A DNA stretch of 64,000 bases, taken from positions 1 to 64,000 of IMG/VR virus record IMGVR_UViG_3300032073_000004. One strand, 5' to 3'. The notes beneath the pieces were generated by a model that saw only the letters and a list, made by a program, of their open reading frames with translations, was not told the origin of the DNA and ran no database searches. A program made the translations under genes and the position numbers. How positions within the stretch are numbered: the first letter of the stretch is position 1; each line of letters begins with the position of its first letter. Below are positions 30,902 to 40,900 of this stretch, piece after piece. This stretch comes from a virus.

Positions 30902-33598
30902 TTACGTGTTCCCTATAAACGATTTTGTAAAACTAAAATTAAAATCTATCTTTTTGCCCGAAGATTTTGACGTTAGTCTAAGTTTAAATTTCTTGCCCCA
31001 AAGAGACTCTATTCCGGTATCTAGTCCTGGCTCGTATGATGTCTTTGTTGCATCATATGCGCTGTTAAGAGTCAAAGACTCGTCTTTCTTCTTCAATGGA
31101 AGAAACTTTGTCTCTGGTGTTATTCTCAAGAATCTCTTCATGTTTCTCTTTGTTTCTCTGGTTTCCTTTATCTCATTTGGAAATTCATAAACTCTGATAT
31201 TTGGGAACACATTGAAAGACTTTACAATCTCCACTTCGTAAACTGCGGATGGGTTTGATATGTTCCCATGGTTATCCATGCAGCGGAATGTATAATAATA
31301 TTTTGTGTTTGGAGCGATCCCATCTTTATATGAGGTTCCCGTAGTTCTGGTTATTCTACTACCTGCAAAATCTTTGTAACTCTTTGGCGGCGTAGAGGTT
31401 CGATATACTTCAAAGAGTACTGATCTACCATCATACTCATATTCTAATAAATTTTTAAATTTTTCTTCATCACTTTTTATTCGGAAGTCTTCTGCGCTGA
31501 TAGTCGGGTCTGGAATTCTTCTTCCATATATGCCTGATATTTTCAATATCCTGTCTCTCTCTGTCTCGTCAAAAAAGGTAGGCTCCATGAGTGCCTTGCC
31601 TGATGAGTCGTTCATCAAAAACAAAACATCATTCTCATTACCCATGTACGGAGCAATAGTGACGTCAGGTGGCATTGGCGGCTTGCTTACAATGTATATT
31701 CCATCTTGTCTAAATACTTCTGTTTCCAGAACCAAAGAGTGCGTACCCGTTGACGGTAAAAGTATTTCATATGCGAATACTTTATAGTTGTATGTCTTTG
31801 CAATATTTACTTGAGTATCTACAAAGCTTATTGGAGCGCCCTCGGAGTCGTTTAAGAAAAAGAAGTTTTGAATTGGCTCATCACTTCCTTCTTCGTATTT
31901 CGACACCTTGAACACAATTGTTTCTTTGTGTTGTTCTCTCGTTCTCGTGATCGTTGACAGATCTGCCAAATATGATCCTTCTCTATAGCTAGACATTTCA
32001 GAAGAGCTCATTTTCGATAATTTCTCACTAAGTGCTTTTTGTTCTTTAAAATACTGTATCTCTTGTTCCACAAGACTCTCGTCTAGGCCGGCTCTCGTTT
32101 CTAAGAACTCTTCAAGTGTCAGGTTCAAAACTTCGCTTGGCATCTCTGCACGAGAAACGCCTTCCGACCAAAAGCTGATGGAGTTCTTATTGTTGTATGT
32201 ATTTTTGCCCAGAAAAGACGCAGGAGCCAGTGGTACGCCCCAAAGACGGACTGGGCTTCCTTCTTGGTCCTGTCCTACGATTTCTCCTTCTTCGCTTGTT
32301 CTTTCTGCAAGGTAAGTGAGGAAACGAGTTTCCATTTCATTTTTCAGCAAAACGCTTGCAAGAGTTTTTTCAACTTTTCTTTTTGTGTTTTTTGCTCTAA
32401 AAGAAGACAGCTCGATATTAACATAAACAGGGAAGTGTTTTTTCAAAAAGTTTTTGTCGCTTTGTGCTTTTATAAAACTTTGGTGGAAAAAATAATTCTT
32501 ATTTGCCTGGGCTATGTCTCCCAACATATCGTCTCCATATTGTAGTGAAGAGAAGAGGTCTTGGTAATATATCGAAACAGAACCTCCGGCCAATTGACTT
32601 TTCTCTGCTCTAGAACTCAGGTTTCCAAAGTATGTTCTTGGCGCTCTTGGTAAGATGTTATCATAAGAAAGGCAAGCGGTGGATACAGCATTGAGTGATG
32701 TAGACTTTGGCCCCAGGTTAATAAAATTACTGAAAGATGGCAGGGATGCCTCCATGGGCTCTTTCGCTAAAACATAGTCTTCGAATTCATACGAAGCATA
32801 ATTGTAAGCGACGTCGAACTCCGCATATCCGCTACTTAACGTATTTCCATATGCCTCTATGTCGTTGTTGTCTACATATTTCCTCACCTCGTACTCTTCT
32901 ATTTCAGCGGTGCCGTCTTCGTCAGCGGAAGGTGCAGTTTTTTTAGCGTCTTCTGCTGACTTTTGCTTCGCATTCTCTTCTGACGGTGAGGTACCTTGAC
33001 CACCTTGTGTTATTGAGGTGTGATAAGTTTTGCTATAACAATCCAGAAGCGAGGCTCTCTCAGCGTCTGTCAATTGTTCATCGTTGACAATTCTTGTTAT
33101 CTCAACGACTCTTTGTATTTCTGGGCTGTTTTGAGCAATCTCTTCTGCCTCTTCTATATCCACATCTCCCGTATTTGCGTCGAGATATTCATCCATAGTT
33201 GCGCCTGCACCATCGGTACCAAGACCTGCTATTCCCCCGAGGTTGCCGCCAGCATAGCTTCCTTCTTCAGGCTCGTCATCTTCTCCTGTTACAATTTCTG
33301 CAATGGCTGCCATAGTAGAGTTTTCAGTAGTCTGCGTTACAAAAATAACAACAGTCTCTTCTTCTTCGGCTTCCTTTGCCTTCTGTGCTGCTTCGTCTGC
33401 TTTTCTCTGGGCCTCTGCTTCCTGTCTTTGCCTCTCAGCTTCTAAAAGAGCGGCCTGGGCTGCAGCTGCGCCGGTGTCTGCTGTCCCTGTCACGTTGCCG
33501 CCCCTACTTCTTCCGCCGCGACTGTTGCTGCTGCTTGAAGAACTGCTGTTGCCAGAAGAGTTGTTGTTTCCGTTGTTATATACTAACGTAAGTGGCAT
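30902..33598 (-). CDS. Large structural protein with fibronectin-III-like domain
   Basis: In this 898-residue protein the N-terminus is low complexity: Asn/Ser-rich (residues 9-26), Gly/Arg (GGRSRGGN) and an Ala/Glu/Gln helix (AALLEAERQRQEAEAQRKAD). The region about 715-790 looks like an FN3 domain (LFEVYRTSTPPKSYKDF, TSYKDGIAPNTKYYYTFRCM, DNHGNISNPSAVYEVEIV). A second, weaker one lies at about 560-650 (INIAKTYNYKVFAYEILLPS-like). The C-terminus is basic and beta-rich. The neighbouring 1060-residue gene has a similar Ala-rich N-terminal part. The role is unknown; size and place suggest a tail- or baseplate-associated protein. Confidence 0.75.
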   Translation of the reverse strand: MPLTLVYNNGNNNSSGNSSSSSSSNSRGGRSRGGNVTGTADTGAAAAQAALLEAERQRQEAEAQRKADEAAQKAKEAEEEETVVIFVTQTTENSTMAAIAEIVTGEDDEPEEGSYAGGNLGGIAGLGTDGAGATMDEYLDANTGDVDIEEAEEIAQNSPEIQRVVEITRIVNDEQLTDAERASLLDCYSKTYHTSITQGGQGTSPSEENAKQKSAEDAKKTAPSADEDGTAEIEEYEVRKYVDNNDIEAYGNTLSSGYAEFDVAYNYASYEFEDYVLAKEPMEASLPSFSNFINLGPKSTSLNAVSTACLSYDNILPRAPRTYFGNLSSRAEKSQLAGGSVSIYYQDLFSSLQYGDDMLGDIAQANKNYFFHQSFIKAQSDKNFLKKHFPVYVNIELSSFRAKNTKRKVEKTLASVLLKNEMETRFLTYLAERTSEEGEIVGQDQEGSPVRLWGVPLAPASFLGKNTYNNKNSISFWSEGVSRAEMPSEVLNLTLEEFLETRAGLDESLVEQEIQYFKEQKALSEKLSKMSSSEMSSYREGSYLADLSTITRTREQHKETIVFKVSKYEEGSDEPIQNFFFLNDSEGAPISFVDTQVNIAKTYNYKVFAYEILLPSTGTHSLVLETEVFRQDGIYIVSKPPMPPDVTIAPYMGNENDVLFLMNDSSGKALMEPTFFDETERDRILKISGIYGRRIPDPTISAEDFRIKSDEEKFKNLLEYEYDGRSVLFEVYRTSTPPKSYKDFAGSRITRTTGTSYKDGIAPNTKYYYTFRCMDNHGNISNPSAVYEVEIVKSFNVFPNIRVYEFPNEIKETRETKRNMKRFLRITPETKFLPLKKKDESLTLNSAYDATKTSYEPGLDTGIESLWGKKFKLRLTSKSSGKKIDFNFSFTKSFIGNT

Positions 33599-36500
33599 CA
33601 GGAATTACCTCCGTAAGTAATAGCTCTGCGTCTCATTGCACCGAACATGCCGCCGCTGCGACCCTGGTTTGTTTGTGCTCCCTCTCTCGCAACTCTCGAT
33701 ATTTGCTTAAAGGTGTTTTCAATATAGTCGAGAACGAAATACTCTTCAGTAGGCACTGCATCGAGGCCTTCACGAGCATCATAACCAAGAAGACTGTTCT
33801 CATATGGTGTTATTCTGCACAGCAATTTCCCATTTGGGGTGCCGGCCAAGTTTTCATAACTTAAATCCTTGAAAACTGGGGCTTGGTATTCGTGTGTACC
33901 TTCGTCATTCTTTTGAAAGCCTGACAGGAACTGAACTCTCTGTATCTGCTTCATAAACAACTCATAGAAAAATCTAGCATCATATACTTCGTCAACGCTG
34001 CTCTCAAAGTTGTCTGCCATTCTCCGGACGTATGAGTTGCTATCTAGGTCAAATTGTGTACTTGTCTTTGTCAAATAAAGTAAGACACACTTTATATGAG
34101 TTGGAAAAGAGTTGAACTCTTCCTCTGTGAAGGTTCTCTCCTCTCCTTTGAAATTTCTTAATTTTAGCTTATTTGAGTCAGGAAGAACTCCTGCCTCTAC
34201 TATGGGGTTCTTTAGGTTAAGGTCTGACATCTCTCCGTCAACCAAACCGTTAAGAAAATTGTTCATTGTTTCTCTTGATATTTCTGCCCCTTGGGAGTTA
34301 GCTGGTCCGTCTTCTAAGCTTGCCGCTAGTTTTGCTTGGTTTTCGCCAATAGGGAGCGTTACCCTGTGTTCGACGTCCAAATTACTTAGTGACATTAGTG
34401 ATGCGCCATACTTTTTCATAAAGTCATCCAACACAGTCCGTTCATCGACTGATGAATCTTCCATATACATTTGTGCTCTTTCTTCTGAGATTCTCTCGTC
34501 ATTGTCTTCATCAGGCTGCTCTAAGAACTCATCAATAATATACTTTTTGTCACCCACACACATCTGAGTCGGCGTCAAAAAAGTCGGCGTGGTGTCGTTT
34601 TCTTCTAGAGTGATGCCAGTCAGTATCTCTTTGCCTCCTGAAGTTATCACGCTCGGAAGAAGATTTCTTTTTTGGCCAAATAGACTTTTTAATTCTGAAT
34701 TTATAATTTTGCTAGAATATAAGTATGAGGACAACTCAAGAAGACATTGGGACTGTGGGTCGTAATAAGTTCCTGGAAAATATTGTGCTCTCAACTTCTT
34801 TGCACTGTCTCTGTTTATGTGTTCCGAAAATGTATATTCAAACTTTGTTGTCTTTTCATAATCACCAGTACCAGAGCTTGGGCTCGTTTTACCCACTTGT
34901 CCTCCCGATTTTCCTCCTACCATATTACGACCGAACAATGCCAGCTTTTCCTCATAAAAACCTGCGGCTTGTTCTGCCAAAAACTTGACAATATTTAGAC
35001 CATGAGGGGTTCCAGAGGATGGGTGACACACTCTCAATAGAGGAAGTATATAATCACCCAAATCGATATCGAGGACAGAACTGTTTTCCTGTATGACCCT
35101 TACTATTTCTGTGGGCATTGTTTGCCAAGGTGGTAATTCTGTAGAACTAGCCCACCATGCTTCTGCTACGTTCAAGAGTCCAGCGACGAAGAGGCCGGTG
35201 GCTGGGTCTATCGTCTGACCTTGAGTCTCTACAAAAGAGATATATTTGTCAAAGTCTCCTATCTTGCTCCTGACTTCTTCCAGTTTTCTTGCGAAATATT
35301 CTGCTGAGTCGTCTTTTATGCTGACTTCTACACGATAAGAATATGCTCCTGCTTTCTGAAATGATACTTGCTTGTCGCAAAAACAATACGCCTTGTGTGT
35401 CGTTGTACTTGTTGAGATATTTCTGCTGTGTGCAGAGATTGATTCAGCGTCTGCCACTTCTACTTCCATGACGTTTTCCGGCTTAACAGAATCGTCAAAC
35501 TTTCGAAAAACAACATTGCTTGAAAAGTCATTACTTAATTCTACTGGAGTTATTCTTTGTCTAGTTATTTTAATAGAAGATACTTTTGCGGTGTTTACCA
35601 CTCCCGTTCTTGGCTGTTCTCCTTTGTATTGTTCTATAAATTTGCTTTCGTCAAAAAAGAACATTCCCCGAACTTCGCCGTCATGCTCCTCCGAAATAAA
35701 AAGAGGTGAAAAGTAGGAAGCAAAGCTCCTCTCTTTTTGATATAGACTATCGGCATGGACTGTCTTTGCTTTTGACGTTTTATTGAAGACTCTGGAGTTT
35801 TTAAGTGTTCTAAGTATTTTATCCACAACCAACTCATCAGTAACTATAGTATCCATAATTGGTGGTGCTGTGGGTGTTGAGCGTGAATAATTAGTTATCT
35901 TGCCATTCCTAATAAAATATTTGCTTCTCTGAGTTCCCACAAAACTTTGAATGTTTTGTTGATCTGTCATAGAGAAATACACGTCCTTGTCAAAGCCTGT
36001 CGTCAGTACAACATATGCTGACATTTCTTCATTTCGTTCCATCAAGTCAAGCATGTTTATTGCGCCTAGAGACATGCTCTTTACAAGCTCAAAAGGATTG
36101 AACGTCACCTTGTAATAAACACTACACTTGGTTTTTGACTGTTTGTTCATCACCTCTTCTGAGATTGCGTTATAGCTTTTTATTGATGAGTCTAGGTACA
36201 CTCTCCTTACAATATCTTCTGTCCCTTGGTTAGTTTTCAAACAAAGTTTGACATCAACAAATGCACTTTTCTTATATATGCTGTCCCCCAACCACCCAAA
36301 GGAAGGAGATAGAACACCTTGGCCATCTTTTATAATTGCGTATGTGTCTTCGACAAAATAACAAATTTCAATGTCTGTATTCCTAACATTAATGTTTTTA
36401 ATAGTGGGAGATGGTAAAACAATAGATGGGGCTGGTTCTATTCGTGCTGCTTCTGCTGCTTTAGTTGCGGCATCGGCATCGGCCTGTGCTGCTGCTGCTG

Positions 36501-36780
36501 CGGCTGCCTGTTGAGCTGCAGCATCGGCGTCTTTTTGAGCTGCTGCTGCGGCTGCCTGTTGAGCTGCAGCATCGGCGGCTTTTTGAGCTGCTGCTGCAGC
36601 GGCTTTTTGGGCTGCAGCGTCGGCGGCTTTTTGAGCTGCTGCTGCTGCGGCGGCTTTTTGAGCTGCTGCTGCTGCGGCTTGTTGGGCTGCAGTCCCAGAC
36701 TGTATCATTGTCGTGCTCGCGGTCTGTGTGCCCCCAGTGGCGCGTCCGGTTACTCGTCCTCTATAGTTTCTCGTAGCCAT
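33598..36780 (-). CDS. Large structural protein with Ala-rich repeat
   Basis: This 1060-residue protein starts MATRNYRGRVTGRATGGTQT. Residues about 33-115 are an alanine-dominated repeat of the form (A)n-Q-K-A-A/D, a helical rod or linker. It is followed by IEPAPSIVLPSPTIKNINVRNTD and a long mixed region. No named domain was recognised in residues 130-1060; segments such as LLGYDAREGLDAVPTEEYFVLDYIENTF near the end are well conserved-looking but unknown to me. It overlaps the next gene by one base on either side. It is probably a component of the tail or baseplate periphery. Confidence 0.75.
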   Translation of the reverse strand: MATRNYRGRVTGRATGGTQTASTTMIQSGTAAQQAAAAAAQKAAAAAAAQKAADAAAQKAAAAAAQKAADAAAQQAAAAAAQKDADAAAQQAAAAAAAQADADAATKAAEAARIEPAPSIVLPSPTIKNINVRNTDIEICYFVEDTYAIIKDGQGVLSPSFGWLGDSIYKKSAFVDVKLCLKTNQGTEDIVRRVYLDSSIKSYNAISEEVMNKQSKTKCSVYYKVTFNPFELVKSMSLGAINMLDLMERNEEMSAYVVLTTGFDKDVYFSMTDQQNIQSFVGTQRSKYFIRNGKITNYSRSTPTAPPIMDTIVTDELVVDKILRTLKNSRVFNKTSKAKTVHADSLYQKERSFASYFSPLFISEEHDGEVRGMFFFDESKFIEQYKGEQPRTGVVNTAKVSSIKITRQRITPVELSNDFSSNVVFRKFDDSVKPENVMEVEVADAESISAHSRNISTSTTTHKAYCFCDKQVSFQKAGAYSYRVEVSIKDDSAEYFARKLEEVRSKIGDFDKYISFVETQGQTIDPATGLFVAGLLNVAEAWWASSTELPPWQTMPTEIVRVIQENSSVLDIDLGDYILPLLRVCHPSSGTPHGLNIVKFLAEQAAGFYEEKLALFGRNMVGGKSGGQVGKTSPSSGTGDYEKTTKFEYTFSEHINRDSAKKLRAQYFPGTYYDPQSQCLLELSSYLYSSKIINSELKSLFGQKRNLLPSVITSGGKEILTGITLEENDTTPTFLTPTQMCVGDKKYIIDEFLEQPDEDNDERISEERAQMYMEDSSVDERTVLDDFMKKYGASLMSLSNLDVEHRVTLPIGENQAKLAASLEDGPANSQGAEISRETMNNFLNGLVDGEMSDLNLKNPIVEAGVLPDSNKLKLRNFKGEERTFTEEEFNSFPTHIKCVLLYLTKTSTQFDLDSNSYVRRMADNFESSVDEVYDARFFYELFMKQIQRVQFLSGFQKNDEGTHEYQAPVFKDLSYENLAGTPNGKLLCRITPYENSLLGYDAREGLDAVPTEEYFVLDYIENTFKQISRVAREGAQTNQGRSGGMFGAMRRRAITYGGNS
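36436..36684 (-). repeat. Alanine-codon minisatellite-like repeat
   Basis: About 250 bases of imperfect repeats built on GCN codons with interspersed CAG/CAA and AAA/AAG encode the Ala-Gln-Lys-Asp rod of the 1060-residue protein. Several blocks (for example AAQKAADAAAQKAAA) recur two to four times with small length changes, indicating slippage or unequal recombination. Confidence 0.8.
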
Positions 36781-37919
36781 TATTCTGTATCTCCTTCATC
36801 ACATGGCTCGCCAGTGGGGTTAGAGACTTCGTAAATATCTTCCTGTGAAACGTCACTTTCTTCGGAACCAGCTTTGGCAGTCGCTTCAATATTCCTCAAA
36901 GGTATCTGAGCTATTTCGTCCATGGTCAGAGTGGCAAATTTGCTTGTCTCGTAGTCTCTACTTGCCTCTGATGTGTTATCTTCAATCAGGATATTGCTGT
37001 TTCTTCCTCTCAAGTTTCCTTTACCGCCAAGCCTTGAACCTGCAAACGAACTCTTAACAACATCTCTTGGTATCTGGCTATCTGTCTCTATGTTCAAAAA
37101 GTATGATGCATATGAGGGGTCTGTTCTCATATCATTTATTATATCCCGACCATCACCGAGTAAAATGTCGTCAACAATGCCTTCGCTTTTTTTCTCAAAA
37201 AACAATGGCCTGAGCTCTTCTCTATAGTGTTTGTCTGAGGATGTTCCTTGGATATTATTATCTTCCACTTCTTCTATCTCGAAAAGCTCAATGTCAAAAT
37301 TATCAAAAGACTCTGGAGAGTTTGCCTCTCCGATGTTTATCACCAGCTCACCAGATGACATATCAAGAGTGAGTGCGGTACCGTCTGGAAATATCTTTCC
37401 GTAAAGGTTGGCCATGCGGTCTGGCACTTCGACTGGCTTAACGGAACAAGTTAAATCTTGAAGGTTTATTTGTGGTATGTTTTCTGATTCGATTGTTTCT
37501 TTTGTGCCAGATGATACTTTCCACACCACTTGGCTGCTTTGTGCGTTTGAGGATATGCTTCCCCTGGCAACGTACACGTCCCACGAAGGCTGATAGTCTG
37601 TCAGTGGGTCTGAGTTTCCTATTCTGTTAGTTAGCAATCCTCTTTTCTCGTCTGAAACCTGTCTTGCTGTTGTTCTAAGTTTTACTTTTCTATCCGAGCC
37701 TACCCTAGAGGATAGTGGCTTTATCCTTGTGCTTCTCTTTATTCTAGTGTTTGCGGAAGAGGGATTTTCGGAGAAGCCGGCATGGTTCGTATCATATAAT
37801 ATATCATCATCAAAAAATGCATAATGAGCTGCCTTCAGCTTTCCAGAAGAATATAGGTGCCTGCCGAACTTAGTTAAAGTTAGCTCAATAACTTGCTCTT
37901 TTCTGTCGAAAAATGTCAT
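36780..37919 (-). CDS. Structural protein of the 'FFDRKEQVI-LTLTKFGR' family
   Basis: This 379-residue protein starts MTFFDRKEQVIELTLTKFGR, followed by KLKAAHYAFFDDDILYDTNH. This opening marks a family common in virion gene clusters of T4-like and jumbo aquatic phages, with no settled function. The remainder is acidic and hydrophilic, with an IDIELFEIEE-type stretch near 205-215 (NFDIELFEIEEVEDNN) and an acidic end (EEDV-like, EPCDEGDTE). It overlaps the giant upstream gene by four bases. It is likely a tail- or neck-associated structural protein. Confidence 0.8.
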   Translation of the reverse strand: MTFFDRKEQVIELTLTKFGRHLYSSGKLKAAHYAFFDDDILYDTNHAGFSENPSSANTRIKRSTRIKPLSSRVGSDRKVKLRTTARQVSDEKRGLLTNRIGNSDPLTDYQPSWDVYVARGSISSNAQSSQVVWKVSSGTKETIESENIPQINLQDLTCSVKPVEVPDRMANLYGKIFPDGTALTLDMSSGELVINIGEANSPESFDNFDIELFEIEEVEDNNIQGTSSDKHYREELRPLFFEKKSEGIVDDILLGDGRDIINDMRTDPSYASYFLNIETDSQIPRDVVKSSFAGSRLGGKGNLRGRNSNILIEDNTSEASRDYETSKFATLTMDEIAQIPLRNIEATAKAGSEESDVSQEDIYEVSNPTGEPCDEGDTE

Positions 37920-40900
37920 TTACGTTTTCCTCTAACCGACCACGAGAACCTGTGCCCTAATATATTTACCATCTGCTTTAGGTTTTTAGCCTGTCGTTTT
38001 GTCATCCTCTGCCTAAAGGGACTGATAGAAGACAATACTCTTGCCGACTTTCTCCCTAAGCCTGTGATCTTACCTCTCTTCGAGTTTGTTAATTTTGTAT
38101 TTCTTCTTGCTCTTCTTTTGCGCTTTCTCTTCATAGCTCGCCTGCTGGCTCTTTTTTTCTTCCCTGCTGCCCTTATTCTGCGTATACGCGCAATTCTCGC
38201 CATGATTCTGCGTCGTCGTCTTTTGGCATATGCTGCTTCACTGTCTAGTGGCAATCTGCTAAGAAGGTCATTTAGTCTTTTTAATTCTGCATCGTTTAAT
38301 TCTGGTGGTTCTCCCAGTGTATCATCTATGTCTTCGCTTGTAAAGGTAGTTGTGCCTAAAAGAGTGTTTAGTGCTCTCGTCCTATCTTCGCTAGTAATCG
38401 TAGGCGTTCTGCCGTCAACAGAAACCTTTGACGACATATTGATTGTTGCGTCCACCTTGGCAGTCTCCAGTAAAGAAAAATAATCATATGGCCAGTTGTA
38501 GGATCTGTTTTCGTTAATTCTTAACTTCGCGTCGCCAGCGAATGAAACTAAAAAGTTGTTATCATCTCTGGAGTCTGCTGTCGTTCTAAAGTAATTCTTC
38601 TTTGCTTTTTTCTTTACTTTAAAAATAGCGAACTTCAGGCCTTCCGGCGGGCGTCCACCAAAGACTCCGAAAAAGTCCTTAATAGAAACTTTGAGTCTAT
38701 CTTCAAAAAGTTCCCCATCCATGTTCCTTGCTATCTTCGGAGACAAGCCTTGCCAGATGTCTGAAAGGTCTTCCCTATCAAATGTGTGATCCACCTTAAC
38801 AAAGAACATTGCAAATTTTTGTCTTATCTTGTTACCATAGCTCAAGAAGTCTAGTCTTGGCGGTAGATGATACTTCTTCATATCCGCTATCATATCGGGA
38901 ATCCTGTATATTCCGTCGTCACTTTCTCCGAACTTCATACTTCTTTTGATGCTGTTCGTCGTGAGCTTAATAGGGGAGAATTTTTCTCTATCAAGAAAAG
39001 ACTTTCCTGTTGTGTAATTTCTTCTTTCAATATATGGCAAAATCAATAATGCTTCCTCAACGGTCTTGGACTCTGCCAGTTTACTTACTCTCTTTGTCTC
39101 CGGCTCAAAACCAACAACATCGACAAGAGAGCCTGTGGTTGCCCCATATGCCCCTTGAGAAAAACTGTCTCGAACAGTGAGAGACGGCAGCACCTCTTCT
39201 GAGTATGTTCCGTAGTTTGTCCACTGTGTTTTTGGCTTCTCATATGACAGAGAAGTCATGTTGAAAGAAGATTCTACGGCTGTGTTGTGAGAGGTATATT
39301 TTGATGAGTATGCCGAGTCGTTGTCTCTACTGTCTAATACCGGACTTTCATATTTAGTTGATATAACCCACCTTGCATTGTCTTGATTTCCCTTTTCTAA
39401 ATCGAATGAGGTGATGTTCCCCTCACTATCAAACTTTGTGTTACCTGGGTCTACTGTCACTCCGAAAAGATCAAGGGAAGAGCTCAGAGTCATCTTCGAT
39501 TTCTCCTGGGTGGTTGTTAGTTTTTTGTATCTTCTCTTTCTTCCCGAATGAGTAGCAACCCTATCTTCATCTATCAGCAAAATATTCTCAACAGTTGCGC
39601 TCTCAAAAATCTCTCGTATTGTCGGCTTTACTGAAGTTGTGGGCTTATATTTAATACGAGCAATTGCCTCTCCGTAAAAGTGGGGAGGAGTATAGGAAAC
39701 ATAGCCTGGGTCCATGACCCTATCAACACCTAGACCAAAAAGTTTTCCATGCTGCTTGTTGACAAAAGCTCCCTGGTGAGAAGTTGATCCTGAGATTGTC
39801 TTATTTGCAAAAGTCACTGCGTTTTGGTTTCCAAGGTTTCCAACAGAAGTTGATTGGGCCAAGGCACCGGTAAACATCATAATACAGTTCGAAGTATTGG
39901 AAGAGATCACCGGGTTCGAGTCACCACTAGCCCCAGAAGGAGCTGACATGTAGTAGCTCAGTCCTGCGGTTCTTAGGCCGAGGTCGGAAGCAACACCAGC
40001 GCCGTGACCAGTGAAAACAAAGAGGTTGTGATCTGGGTTGTTGGGGTTTCCTCCGTACAAAAGCTTCACAGGAACCTTGCCAACGGTATCTGATGCTGCA
40101 TTGTGGGCAGTTTTTTGAATTGGGAATACGCTCTGTCTCGGCACATAGTCTCCACTCTGAGAGTAGAAATTCATCACAGCAAGGCCACCAGTAAGGTAGG
40201 TTCCGTTCATTCCACTAGCTGACATCTGCGGAATGGTTGCAGCAACATAAATTTCTGGTCTTCCCGTTGTCTTGTTGAATATCGCTTCTGCGTCAATGTG
40301 ATAACCAAAACCTGCGTTGGCGGTGTTAGCTGTACCGAAACCGTTTCTGTACTGTACGAATCTTTTAACATCTCCGCTAGATGTAACATATGTAGAGTGA
40401 GATGCAGATATAGTAGCTTGCAAGCCGTGGAAGCCGGTTGAGGAAGAAGAGTACAGGCGAATTCTGCCATGCTCCATATCATGAGGAGTCGAGTCTGTAT
40501 CGACAGCATCTCCTGCTGTAAAGTAATATATTTCTTTTTTGGTTCCGGTTGGATCAATAGCAATTGCGACTGAAGAGCCTTGCTGTCCACCAGCGTCAGA
40601 GACGTTCGTCGAAAAAATGGAGCCGGCATTATGATGAACTTTTTTGTTCTCTCCGAGGCCCGGATCTTGAACAAGCCACCTGTATGCTGCTCCTCTTTTT
40701 GAGTTATAGCTCGGAACACCTGCAACAATATGAAGGCCTGAAATTTTATTTCCTGGGTCATCTGGAAATTCAACATACTGCATGTCAATGAGAGAGGTTT
40801 TTGAACCAAGTTCCCAATCAAAAGAAGCAGTTGCAATACCGCGATAACTGTTCGAGGATGATGTTAGGACAGTCTGATATTCGTTCTGGGATGTGCCCTG

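Noticed and set aside
36465-36834. Leu/Arg-rich and Cys-rich plus-strand frames opposite the alanine repeat.
   Set aside because: The composition is the mechanical reverse complement of repeated Ala codons; there is no independent coding evidence.
37893-38483. A 196-codon plus-strand frame opposite the arginine-rich tail.
   Set aside because: It is a shadow of Arg/Lys codons read in reverse (Leu/Phe-rich) and not membrane-gene-like in start or context.
40207-40836. A 209-codon minus-strand frame inside the 2886-residue gene.
   Set aside because: It overlaps the giant gene completely in another frame, which keeps recognisable conserved motifs there. The alternative product looks random.
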